Shown here: positions 37,623-46,004 of the stretch, in pieces | Layout of the letters: each line of letters opens with the position of its first letter | Position numbering within the stretch: position 1 is the stretch's first letter | Assembly (NCBI RefSeq): GCF_007859635.1 | Contig: NZ_CP042306.1 | Span: 1,612,001-1,676,000, forward strand | From: Sphingomonas panacisoli | Lineage (GTDB): Bacteria > Pseudomonadota > Alphaproteobacteria > Sphingomonadales > Sphingomonadaceae | Length of the DNA: 64,000 nucleotides | Direction of reading: 5' to 3' | Position numbers and translations under genes: made by a program | Notes under the pieces: generated by a model | Databases searched by the model: none | What the model was told of the DNA's origin: nothing | Seen by the model: only the letters and a program-made list of their open reading frames with translations

Positions 37623-38555
37623 ATGGCCGATATCACGGCAGCGATGGTCAAGGACCTGCGCGAGAAGAGCGGCGCGGGCATGATGGATTGCAAGAAGGCG
37701 CTGAACGAGACCAACGGCGATCTCGACGCCGCGATGGACTGGCTGCGCACCAAGGGCTTGGCCGCCGCCGCCAAGAAGTCGAGCCGCACCGCGGCCGAGG
37801 GTCTGGTCGGCGTCGAAGTCAACGGCACCACGGGCGCCGCGGTTGAGGTGAACTCGGAAACCGACTTCGTCGCGAAGAACGACCAGTTCCAGACCTTCGT
37901 CCGTGACGTGACCTCGGTCGCGCTCGAACTGGGCGACGATATCGCTACGATCAAGGCCGCTTCGCTCGGTGAGAAGACCGTCGAGGAAACGCTGACCAAC
38001 AACATCGCCACGATCGGCGAGAACCAGAACCTGCGTCGCGCCAAGCGGCTCGAAGTTTCGCAGGGCGCGGTCGTGCCGTACGTCCACAACGCGCAGGCGC
38101 CGGGCCTCGGCAAGATCGGCGTGCTGGTCGCGCTCGAGAGCGAAGCGCCGACCGACACGCTCAACGCGCTCGGCAAGCAGATCGCGATGCACATCGCGGC
38201 AGCCTTCCCGCTGGCGCTCGACGAGAGCGGGCTCGACCAGGACCTGATCGAGCGCGAGCGCGCGATCGCGACCGAAAAGGCGGCCGAGAGCGGCAAGCCG
38301 GCCGACATCATCGCCAAGATGGTCGAGGGCGGCATCGCCAAGTATCGCAAGGAAAACGCGCTGGTCAGCCAGTTGTTCGTGATGGACGGCAAGACGCCGA
38401 TCGCGACCGTGGTGGCCAACGCCGCCAAGGAAGCGGGTTCGCCGATCGTGCTGAAGGACTATGTCCGCTTCCAGCTCGGCGAAGGCATCGAGAAGGAAGA
38501 GAGCGACTTCGCCGCCGAAGTCGCCGCCGCCTCGGGCGTCAAGCAGCCCGCATAA
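37623..38555 (+). CDS. tsf: elongation factor Ts
   Basis: A 310-residue nucleotide-exchange factor for EF-Tu. N-terminal UBA-like domain with [31 protein letters not shown], core with [10 protein letters not shown], and C-terminal module with [18 protein letters not shown] 37623 follows GAGGAATTTG. Co-transcribed with rpsB and followed by a strong terminator. Confidence 0.97.
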   Translation: MADITAAMVKDLREKSGAGMMDCKKALNETNGDLDAAMDWLRTKGLAAAAKKSSRTAAEGLVGVEVNGTTGAAVEVNSETDFVAKNDQFQTFVRDVTSVALELGDDIATIKAASLGEKTVEETLTNNIATIGENQNLRRAKRLEVSQGAVVPYVHNAQAPGLGKIGVLVALESEAPTDTLNALGKQIAMHIAAAFPLALDESGLDQDLIERERAIATEKAAESGKPADIIAKMVEGGIAKYRKENALVSQLFVMDGKTPIATVVANAAKEAGSPIVLKDYVRFQLGEGIEKEESDFAAEVAAASGVKQPA

Positions 38556-38582
38556 ACGGCTGTCGCCAGCGATAGAACCGGG

Positions 38583-38612
38583 AAGGGCCGTGTCGCGAGA
38601 CGCGGCCCTTTT
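38583..38612 (+). terminator. terminator after tsf
   Basis: AAGGGCCG (38583-38590) and CGGCCCTT (38603-38610) extend inward through GTC/GAC to a GCGA tetraloop and are followed by TTTTC. This ends the rpsB-tsf transcript. Confidence 0.85.
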
Positions 38613-38680
38613 CGATTCCGGTGCTCGCAAACGTGGTTAGGGCCGATTGACACCGCACCGTCGCCCGGCTTGATCGCGCG

Positions 38681-40486
38681 ATGACCGATACCGACGCCGC
38701 CGCCCGTTTCCATGCCGAGATCGCCGCCGCGCAAGGCCATGTCGATGCGAAGCGCTGGCGCGATGCGGCCGCCGCGCTCGAGCGCGCGGTGGCGTTGCAA
38801 CCGAATGCCGAAGGAGCCTGGCGCTCGCTGGGCATGGCGTTGCGCGAGGCGGGGGACGTCGCGAAATCCTCGGCCGCGCACGATCGCGCCGCGCGGCTGG
38901 CGATGGCGAAGCCGCCGCTGTCCGACGCCGCCGCCGCGATCGAACAGGACAAGCTCGCGACGGCGGAAGGCCTGATCCGCGCGCGGCTGAAAGAGGTCCC
39001 GACCGATATCGCGGCGATCTGTCTGCTGGCGGAACTCGCGACGCGGGCCGGCAATCTCGTCGATGCAAAGCGCTTCCTCAACCATGCGCTGGAGATCGCG
39101 CCCGAGTTCGAGCCCGCGCGCGCCCAACTTGCGCGCATCTTCTACGACAATCGTGATTTGCCCGAGGCGCTGGCGGAATTCGACCGGCTGATCTCGGCCA
39201 ATCCAGTGCATCACGGCTATTGCAACCTCCGCGCCGCCACGCTCGATCTGCTGGGCGATCATGCCGGTGCGGCGGCGGCGTATCACGCGATGCTGGCCGA
39301 CGATCCCAACCAGCCGCTGGTGTGGATGACGCTGGGCAACGTGTCGAAGACGATCGGCGATATTCCCGTCGCGATCGCCGCATTTCGCCGCAGCGTGACG
39401 CTGGCGCCGAGCACGGGCGAGAGCTGGTGGGGGCTCGCGAACCTGAAATCGTTCCGGTTCGACGATGCCGATATCGCGACGATGCAGGCGGAACTGGCGA
39501 AGCCGACGCCTGCAGGGACCGATCGCGTCTGCCTGGAATTCGCGCTGGGTTCGGCGCTGGAGGAGCGTGCCGACCATGCCGCCTCCTTCGCGCATTACAG
39601 CGACGGGAACGCGATGCAGCTCGCCCACGCACCGCACGATCCAGATGCGCTGGCGACGTTCGAGAAGCGCTGCACCACCTTCTTCACGTCCGAATTCCTC
39701 GACGCGCGCGCGGTGAGCGGCGATCCGGCGCCCGATCCGATCTTCATCCTCGGTATGCCGCGGTCGGGCTCGACGCTGGTCGAACAGATGCTCGCAAGCC
39801 ATCCGGCGATCGAAGGGACGCTGGAATTGCCCGAACTGCCGCGCATCGCGCGCATGCTGGGCGCTGACCGCGATCCCGCGCGGTCGCCCTATCCGGACAA
39901 TCTCGCGCAATTGTCGAGCGACCAGCTTGCCGGCCTCGGCGCGGAATATCTCCGCCGCGCGGCTCATTGGCGACAGACCGACCGGCCGTATTTCATCGAC
40001 AAATTGCCGATGAATTTCATGAATGTCGGGCTGATCCGCCTGATCCTGCCCAATGCCAGGATCATCGACGTCCGCCGTCACCCGCTCGGCTGCGGTTTTT
40101 CGGTGTTCAAGCAATATTTCCCGCGCGGCCTGAGCTTCAGCACGTCGATCGACCATATCGGCCGCTTCTACGCCGACTATGTCCGGATGATGCAGCTGTG
40201 GGACGACCGTCTGCCGGGCTTCGTGCATCGCGTGATCTACGAACAGCTCGTCGCCGATCCGGAGGCCGAATTGCGGCGGATGCTCGACTTCGTCGGCGTG
40301 CCGTTCGATCCGGCCTGCCTCGATTTTCACACCAGTTTGCGCGCGGTCGCCACGCCGAGCGCGGAACAGGTGCGCCGGCCGATCTACACCGAGGGTGTCG
40401 ACCATTGGCGGCACTATGAGGCATGGCTGGGGCCGATGAAGGAAGCGCTCGGCGAGGTGCTTGCGCGCTACCCAGCGGCGCCGTAA
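38681..40486 (+). CDS. TPR-containing sulfotransferase family protein
   Basis: A 601-residue protein. The first half (about 1-290) is a run of tetratricopeptide-like helical pairs ([46 protein letters not shown]). The second half is a sulfotransferase domain with the PAPS-binding loop [21 protein letters not shown] and the later [21 protein letters not shown]. No signal peptide. It presumably transfers sulfate from PAPS to an unknown acceptor. It sits between tsf and pyrH, which are usually close neighbours. Confidence 0.9.
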   Translation: MTDTDAAARFHAEIAAAQGHVDAKRWRDAAAALERAVALQPNAEGAWRSLGMALREAGDVAKSSAAHDRAARLAMAKPPLSDAAAAIEQDKLATAEGLIRARLKEVPTDIAAICLLAELATRAGNLVDAKRFLNHALEIAPEFEPARAQLARIFYDNRDLPEALAEFDRLISANPVHHGYCNLRAATLDLLGDHAGAAAAYHAMLADDPNQPLVWMTLGNVSKTIGDIPVAIAAFRRSVTLAPSTGESWWGLANLKSFRFDDADIATMQAELAKPTPAGTDRVCLEFALGSALEERADHAASFAHYSDGNAMQLAHAPHDPDALATFEKRCTTFFTSEFLDARAVSGDPAPDPIFILGMPRSGSTLVEQMLASHPAIEGTLELPELPRIARMLGADRDPARSPYPDNLAQLSSDQLAGLGAEYLRRAAHWRQTDRPYFIDKLPMNFMNVGLIRLILPNARIIDVRRHPLGCGFSVFKQYFPRGLSFSTSIDHIGRFYADYVRMMQLWDDRLPGFVHRVIYEQLVADPEAELRRMLDFVGVPFDPACLDFHTSLRAVATPSAEQVRRPIYTEGVDHWRHYEAWLGPMKEALGEVLARYPAAP

Positions 40487-40551
40487 CGCCCTTCCCATCG
40501 CGCGCCCGCGCCCCTAAGGTCCGCGCCGCCTCCTTTCCGCCGCGAGAATCG

Positions 40552-41280
40552 ATGACTGTGCCAGCCTATAAACGCATCCTCCTGAAACTGTCGGGCGAGG
40601 TCCTGATGGGCGACGGCGAAAGCGGGCTCGCGATCGATCCGTCGGTCACGGCACGCGTCGCGGGCGAGATCAAGGATGCGCAAGCGGCCGGGCATGAACT
40701 CTGCGTCGTCGTCGGCGGCGGCAACATCTTCCGCGGTATCTCCGCTGCTGCGAAGGGCATCGAGCGCGCGACCGCCGATTACATGGGTATGCTCGCGACG
40801 GTGATGAACGCGCTGGCGGTGCAGAACGCGCTCGAGCAGATCGGCGTCGAAACGCGCGTCCAGTCGGCGATCCCGATGTCGAGCGTGTGCGAACCGTTCA
40901 TCCGCCGCCGCGCCGAACGCCACCTGGAAAAGGGGCGGGTCGTGGTGTTCGCGGCGGGCGTCGGCTCGCCGTTCTTTACCACCGACAGCGGCGCTGCGTT
41001 GCGTGCGGCCGAAATGAAGTGCGATGCGCTGTTCAAGGGAACCTCGGTCGACGGCGTCTACAACGCCGACCCGAAAAAGGACCCGACGGCGAAGCGCTAC
41101 GAAACCGTGAGTTACGACACGGTCCTCGCAGACAATCTGAAGGTGATGGACGCCAGCGCCATCGCCTTGTGCCGCGACAACAATATTCCGATCGTCGTCT
41201 TCAACATCCGCGAACCGGGCAATCTCGCCTCGGTCCTGCGCGGCGAAGGCGTATCGACGGTCGTACAAAAGGAAGGATGA
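40552..41280 (+). CDS. pyrH: UMP kinase
   Basis: A 242-residue amino-acid-kinase-fold enzyme that phosphorylates UMP to UDP for RNA and cell-wall precursor synthesis. Conserved segments are [44 protein letters not shown] and [17 protein letters not shown] 40552 matches the family N-terminus. frr follows after three bases. Confidence 0.97.
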   Translation: MTVPAYKRILLKLSGEVLMGDGESGLAIDPSVTARVAGEIKDAQAAGHELCVVVGGGNIFRGISAAAKGIERATADYMGMLATVMNALAVQNALEQIGVETRVQSAIPMSSVCEPFIRRRAERHLEKGRVVVFAAGVGSPFFTTDSGAALRAAEMKCDALFKGTSVDGVYNADPKKDPTAKRYETVSYDTVLADNLKVMDASAIALCRDNNIPIVVFNIREPGNLASVLRGEGVSTVVQKEG

Positions 41281-41283
41281 CCG

Positions 41284-41841
41284 ATGGCGGCGTATGACAA
41301 GGCCGATCTCGAACGCCGCATGGCGGGTAGCGTCGAGGCGTTGAAGCACGATCTGGCGGGCCTGCGCACCGGCCGCGCGTCGACCGCGCTGCTCGATCCG
41401 GTGACGGTCGAGGTCTATGGCAGCCACATGCCGCTCAACCAGGTCGCGACGGTCTCCGTGCCGGAACCGCGGATGCTGTCGGTGCAGGTGTGGGACAAGT
41501 CGAACGTCGGACCGGTCGAAAAGGCGATCCGCTCGGCGGGGCTGGGGCTCAATCCGATCAACGACGGCAACACGCTGCGCCTGCCGATCCCGGATCTAAC
41601 CGAGGAGCGCCGCAAGGAACTGGCTAAGCTCGCCGGACAATACGCCGAAAAGGCCCGCATCGCCGCGCGCAACGTGCGCCGCGACGGGATGGACAGCCTG
41701 AAGACCGACGAGAAGAAGGGCGTCTATTCGGAAGACGAACGCAAGCGTCACGAGACCGAGGTGCAGAAGGTCACCGACAGCACGATCGCCGACATCGACG
41801 CCGCGGCTTCGGCCAAGGAAAAGGAAATCCTGGGCCAGTGA
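41284..41841 (+). CDS. frr: ribosome recycling factor
   Basis: A 185-residue tRNA-shaped factor that, with EF-G, splits post-termination ribosomes. Conserved segments are [39 protein letters not shown] and the C-terminal domain-I helices with [11 protein letters not shown]. It overlaps uppS by GTGA at 41838. Confidence 0.97.
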   Translation: MAAYDKADLERRMAGSVEALKHDLAGLRTGRASTALLDPVTVEVYGSHMPLNQVATVSVPEPRMLSVQVWDKSNVGPVEKAIRSAGLGLNPINDGNTLRLPIPDLTEERRKELAKLAGQYAEKARIAARNVRRDGMDSLKTDEKKGVYSEDERKRHETEVQKVTDSTIADIDAAASAKEKEILGQ

Positions 41842-42581
41842 AGCCCATGGCCGCCAGCGACACGGCGCATGCCGTGGCGGCGGCCACGTTGCCGCGCCAC
41901 GTCGCGATCATCATGGACGGCAACGGGCGTTGGGCGAAGAAGCGCCACTTGCCGCGTCTCGCCGGACACAAGATGGGGGTCGAGGCGGTCCGCAAGGTCA
42001 CCCGCGCTGCGCGTGCGATGGGGATCGAGGCGCTGACGCTCTACGCTTTCTCGTCGGAGAATTGGCGGCGGCCCGAGGAGGAAGTCGGCGACCTGATGGG
42101 TTTGCTGCGCCATTTCATCAAGAGTGATCTGGCCGAACTGGTCAGCGAGAACGTGCGGTTGCGCGTAATCGGCGATTATCGCCGCTTCTCTACCGATACG
42201 GTCGCGTTGATCGACGATGCGATGGCGCGGACGGGCAGCAATACCGGGCCGCTGCTGGTAATCGCGCTCAATTACGGATCGCAGGCCGAACTGGCCCGCG
42301 CGGCGCAGGAACTGGCGCGGCGCGCGCGCGACGGTGAGATGGCGGTCGAGGCGATCGATGCCGATGCGATCGACGGCTTGCTCGAAACGCACGATCTGCC
42401 GCCGCTCGACCTGCTGATCCGCACCTCGGGCGAACAGCGCCTGTCGAACTTTCTGTTGTGGCAGGCGGCGTATGCCGAATTGCTGTTCGTCGACACGTTA
42501 TGGCCCGATTTCAACGCTGAGACGTTGGCGGAGGCGATCGCCGCGTTCGGGCGGCGTCAGCGACGTTTCGGAGGCCTGTGA
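41838..42581 (+). CDS. uppS: isoprenyl transferase (undecaprenyl diphosphate synthase)
   Basis: A 247-residue cis-prenyltransferase making the C55 lipid carrier for peptidoglycan. Signature elements: [27 protein letters not shown] and [22 protein letters not shown] 41838 is coupled to frr; an ATG at 41847 is the alternative. It overlaps cdsA by GTGA. Confidence 0.95.
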   Translation: MKPMAASDTAHAVAAATLPRHVAIIMDGNGRWAKKRHLPRLAGHKMGVEAVRKVTRAARAMGIEALTLYAFSSENWRRPEEEVGDLMGLLRHFIKSDLAELVSENVRLRVIGDYRRFSTDTVALIDDAMARTGSNTGPLLVIALNYGSQAELARAAQELARRARDGEMAVEAIDADAIDGLLETHDLPPLDLLIRTSGEQRLSNFLLWQAAYAELLFVDTLWPDFNAETLAEAIAAFGRRQRRFGGL

Positions 42582-43384
42582 GCGACACTTCCGCGCCCAA
42601 GCGGCCGCCCGAACTGGTCGTCCGCCTCGTTACCGCTTTGGGTCTGATCGCGGTCGCCTTGCTGGCGATCGTGTTCGGCGGGCTGCTGTTCTGGCTGCTC
42701 GCGGTGGCGCTGGGCATGGTGATGATGGCCGAATGGGCCGATCTCGTCGCAGCGGCGCCGGGCCACAAGCGCCTGGGGCTCTATGCCCTGGTCGTACCGC
42801 TGGCGATCATGGCGCCCATCGGGGCAGGGCCCGGGTTTATCGCGGTCGGACTGATCGGCGCGGCGTTCTTCTTCGTCGGGGCGACGACGCGGCGCGCGTG
42901 GCTGGCCTGGGGCGTGGTCTATGTCGCGGTGCCGATCCTGTCGCTGCTGCTGATCCGGCAGCAGAAGGACATCGGGCTGGTCTACACGTTGTGGACGCTG
43001 GCGCTGGTGTGGGCGTGCGACATCGGCGCATATTTCGCCGGGCGACTGATCGGCGGTCCGAAGCTGGCGCCTGCGGTCAGCCCCAATAAGACCTGGGCAG
43101 GGTTGATCGGCGGCATGGTCGCGGCGAGCCTGTTCGCGCTGGCGATGCATCATTTCTACGGGCTTGGCTGGACCGCGGTCGTCGCAACGCCGTTCCTCGC
43201 GATGCTTGCCCAATGCGGCGACCTGTTCGAAAGCTGGCTGAAGCGGCGCGCGGGCGCGAAGGATAGCGGTACGTTGTTCCCCGGCCATGGCGGCGTGCTC
43301 GACCGCCTCGACGGCGTCGTGCCGGTGGCGCCGGCCGCGGCCTTGCTCGTGGTCGTGCTGCCGAAGCTGATCGGCCTGCTGTGA
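42578..43384 (+). CDS. cdsA: phosphatidate cytidylyltransferase
   Basis: A 268-residue multi-pass membrane enzyme that makes CDP-diacylglycerol, the precursor used by PssA at 35209. The CDS signature is present as SPNKTWAGLIGGMV and, near the C-terminus, GDLFESWLKRRAGAKDSGTLFPGHGGVLDRLDG. GTG start coupled to the uppS stop; the gene ends in the GTGA of dxr. Confidence 0.95.
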   Translation: MSDTSAPKRPPELVVRLVTALGLIAVALLAIVFGGLLFWLLAVALGMVMMAEWADLVAAAPGHKRLGLYALVVPLAIMAPIGAGPGFIAVGLIGAAFFFVGATTRRAWLAWGVVYVAVPILSLLLIRQQKDIGLVYTLWTLALVWACDIGAYFAGRLIGGPKLAPAVSPNKTWAGLIGGMVAASLFALAMHHFYGLGWTAVVATPFLAMLAQCGDLFESWLKRRAGAKDSGTLFPGHGGVLDRLDGVVPVAPAAALLVVVLPKLIGLL

Positions 43385-44538
43385 AGACCGTCACGATCCT
43401 GGGGGCGACCGGATCGGTCGGCACGTCGACGCTCGACCTGGTCGAGCGCGCGCCCGGCGATTTCCGGGTCAAGGCGCTGACCGCGAATTGCGATGTCGAA
43501 GGCTTGGCGGCCGCCGCCATCCGGACGAACGCCGAACTCGCGGTCGTGGCGGACGAAAGCTGCCTGCCGGCGTTGCGCGACGCGTTGCGCGGCACCAATA
43601 TCGGTGCGGCGGGCGGGGCTCAGGCAGTCTGCGACGCCGCGCGGAGCGGTGCCGACCTGACGATGGCGGCGATCGTCGGCTGTGCGGGGCTCAGCCCAGT
43701 CATGGCGGCGATCGAACAGGGCGGCACCGTCGTCCTCGCCAACAAGGAACCTTTGGTGTCGGCCGGCGACGTAATCCTCGCCGCGGCCAAAGCGAGCGGC
43801 GCGACCTTGCTGCCCGCCGATTCCGAGCACAACGCGATCTTCCAATGCTTCGCCCCCGATCAGGCCGACCGCGTACGCCGCATCGTGCTCACCGCGAGCG
43901 GCGGCCCGTTCCGCGACTGGTCCACCGAGCGAATGCGCAGCGTCACGCCCGAACAGGCGGTCGCGCACCCGAACTGGTCGATGGGCGCCAAGATTTCGGT
44001 CGATTCGGCCACGCTGATGAACAAGGGCCTCGAACTGATCGAGGCGGCGCGGCTGTTCCCGATCGATCCCGATCGGATCGAAATCGTCGTCCATCCGCAA
44101 TCGGTCATCCATTCGATGGTCGAATATACCGACGGCTCGACCCTGGCGCAGCTCGGCCCGCCCGACATGCGCGTGCCGATCGCGCATTGCCTGGCGTGGC
44201 CCGACCGCATGGCGACCCCGATGGCGCCGCTCGATCTGGTCGCGATCGGCCGGCTCGACTTCGAAGCACCCGACGTAACGCGCTTTCCCGCTTTGGGACT
44301 GGCGCGGCGCGCGCTCGACGCGGGTGGGGCGCGTCCCGCGATCCTCAATGCGGCCAACGAAGTGGCCGTGGCGGCGTTTCTCGACCGCAAGATCGGCTTC
44401 CTCGAAATTGCCGCAATCGTCGCCGATACGCTCGATCGCTACGACCCGCCGGCGCCGCAGACGCTGGACGACGTACTGGCTATTGATGCCGAAGCGCGTA
44501 CCATGGCGGGTGAGCGAGTTGAGGATTGCGTGAATTAA
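43381..44538 (+). CDS. dxr: 1-deoxy-D-xylulose-5-phosphate reductoisomerase
   Basis: A 385-residue NADPH enzyme of the MEP isoprenoid pathway, which supplies UppS. NADPH-binding ILGATGSVGTSTLDLV, substrate/metal segment LLPADSEHNAIFQC, TASGGPFRDW and the NWSMGAKISVDSATLMNKGLE region are all present. GTG start in GTGA overlap with cdsA. It overlaps rseP by TAATG. Confidence 0.97.
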   Translation: MKTVTILGATGSVGTSTLDLVERAPGDFRVKALTANCDVEGLAAAAIRTNAELAVVADESCLPALRDALRGTNIGAAGGAQAVCDAARSGADLTMAAIVGCAGLSPVMAAIEQGGTVVLANKEPLVSAGDVILAAAKASGATLLPADSEHNAIFQCFAPDQADRVRRIVLTASGGPFRDWSTERMRSVTPEQAVAHPNWSMGAKISVDSATLMNKGLELIEAARLFPIDPDRIEIVVHPQSVIHSMVEYTDGSTLAQLGPPDMRVPIAHCLAWPDRMATPMAPLDLVAIGRLDFEAPDVTRFPALGLARRALDAGGARPAILNAANEVAVAAFLDRKIGFLEIAAIVADTLDRYDPPAPQTLDDVLAIDAEARTMAGERVEDCVN

Positions 44539-45668
44539 TGCAGAGTCCCGGTTTCCTGCTAACGATCGCCGCGTTCCTGCTGATGCTGGGACCGCTCGTT
44601 TTCATTCACGAACTTGGCCATTACTTCGTCGGACGCTGGTGCGGCATCAAGGCGGACGTCTTTTCGATCGGGTTCGGGCGCGAGATTGCGGGCTGGACCG
44701 ACAAGCGCGGCACGCGGTGGAAGCTCAGCCTATTGCCGCTTGGCGGTTACGTCCGGTTTGCCGGTGACATGAGCCCCGCCGGGCTGAGCGATCCCGATTG
44801 GCTGGCGCTGCCGCCGGAGGAGCGGGCCAAGACCTTCCAGTCGAAGCCGGTCTGGCAGCGCGCATTGGTCGTGCTCGCGGGGCCGTTCGCGAATTTCCTG
44901 CTCGCCTTCATCCTCATCGCCGGTTTCCTGCTCGCCTACGGCCAAGTCGTCACGACGACCGAGATCGGCTCCGTCTCCCCGAAAAGTGCCGCGGCAACGG
45001 CCGGTTTGCAGCGCGGCGACCGTATTACGGCGTTGGGCGGAAGGCCGGTCGCGACGTTCGACGACATGGTCCGCTTCATCGCGATCCGCGCGGGGGAGAA
45101 GGTAACGGTCGATTTCGACCGCGGCGGACGCGCGATGTCGCAGGACGTCGTGATCGGCACCGATCATCGCACCGACAAATTCGGCAACAAGGCGGATGTC
45201 GGCTTGCTCGGCGTCGGACCGGCGCGCGTGGCGATCGCTCCGGTCGGCGTGCTCGAGGCACCGGGTATCGCGTTGCGCGATTTGTGGGACACGGTGGCGA
45301 TGACCGGCGAAGTGCTGGGCCAACTCGTCACCGGACAACGCTCCGTCAAGGAGATGTCCGGCGTCGTCCGCATGGCGAAATTTTCGGGCGAGCAACTCAG
45401 CCTGGGCTGGCTGGCGTTCGTCAATCTGGCCGTGATGATCTCGATTAACTTGGGGTTCATCAACCTCTTGCCAGTTCCCATGCTGGATGGAGGCCATTTG
45501 CTGTTCTACGCGATCGAGGCGATACGCCGGCGCCCGGTCACGCCGCAGATCCAGGAATGGGCGTTCCGCGGCGGATTGGCGGCGATCATGCTGCTGTTCC
45601 TGGTCGTGACGTTCAACGATCTGGGTGCGATCGGCGTGTGGCAGCATCTCGCCGGGTTGATCGGCTGA
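44538..45668 (+). CDS. rseP: site-2 intramembrane metalloprotease RseP
   Basis: A 376-residue inner-membrane zinc protease. Active-site HELGH in the first membrane helix (residues 24-28), a periplasmic PDZ domain (about 125-200, GLQRGDRITALGG), and the third ligand motif NLLPVPMLDGGHLLFY. RseP cuts anti-sigma factors such as RseA in the envelope stress response and clears signal-peptide remnants. ATG 44538 overlaps the dxr stop. A 269-bp palindromic element begins eight bases after its stop. Confidence 0.95.
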   Translation: MQSPGFLLTIAAFLLMLGPLVFIHELGHYFVGRWCGIKADVFSIGFGREIAGWTDKRGTRWKLSLLPLGGYVRFAGDMSPAGLSDPDWLALPPEERAKTFQSKPVWQRALVVLAGPFANFLLAFILIAGFLLAYGQVVTTTEIGSVSPKSAAATAGLQRGDRITALGGRPVATFDDMVRFIAIRAGEKVTVDFDRGGRAMSQDVVIGTDHRTDKFGNKADVGLLGVGPARVAIAPVGVLEAPGIALRDLWDTVAMTGEVLGQLVTGQRSVKEMSGVVRMAKFSGEQLSLGWLAFVNLAVMISINLGFINLLPVPMLDGGHLLFYAIEAIRRRPVTPQIQEWAFRGGLAAIMLLFLVVTFNDLGAIGVWQHLAGLIG

Positions 45669-45676
45669 CCCGGGCA

Positions 45677-45945
45677 GGGCCCAAACTCAGTTGGAACAAG
45701 GATCGTGATTGCCCATGGAAAACCGCCGACGAGAAGCGCAGCGCAGGCGCGTAGCCAAAGCTACGCGCAAGCGAGCGACGATGTTCGGCGGTTTTCCATG
45801 GGCAACCTCGCGCGGCGGGCCGATTTTGGCCCCAGGACATCGTCGCTCCTCGATCACGATGCCTCCAGCATCGATCTCTCGTCGGCTCCTTGCCTGGAAC
45901 CAAAATCGGCTCCGTCACGACCTTGTTCTAACTGAGTTTGGGCCC
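45677..45945. repeat. 269-bp nested palindromic element between rseP and bamA
   Basis: The ends are a 25-bp inverted repeat with one mismatch (45677-45701, GGGCCCAAACTCAGTTGG...; 45921-45945). Inside are two large hairpins. The first has a perfect 19-bp stem (45711-45729 with 45785-45803) capped by GCGCGTAGC-CAAA-GCTACGCGC (45747-45768). The second pairs 16 of 18 bases (45819-45836 with 45893-45910) around a smaller CGATG/CATCG hairpin. As RNA or extruded DNA this is a three-way junction. No protein-coding signal is visible. It may be a MITE-like mobile repeat or a structured regulatory element. It occupies most of the 336-base rseP-bamA gap. Confidence 0.85.
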
Positions 45946-46004
45946 TAGGGCAGGGCGGGCGCGCCCGATTTTACGCGACGGCACATGTCTCCTGCTGGGG
46001 TGGA

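Noticed and set aside
38459..40498. 679-codon frame on the minus strand
   Set aside because: It is antisense to the end of tsf and the TPR sulfotransferase, with low-complexity Arg-rich sequence and no domain.
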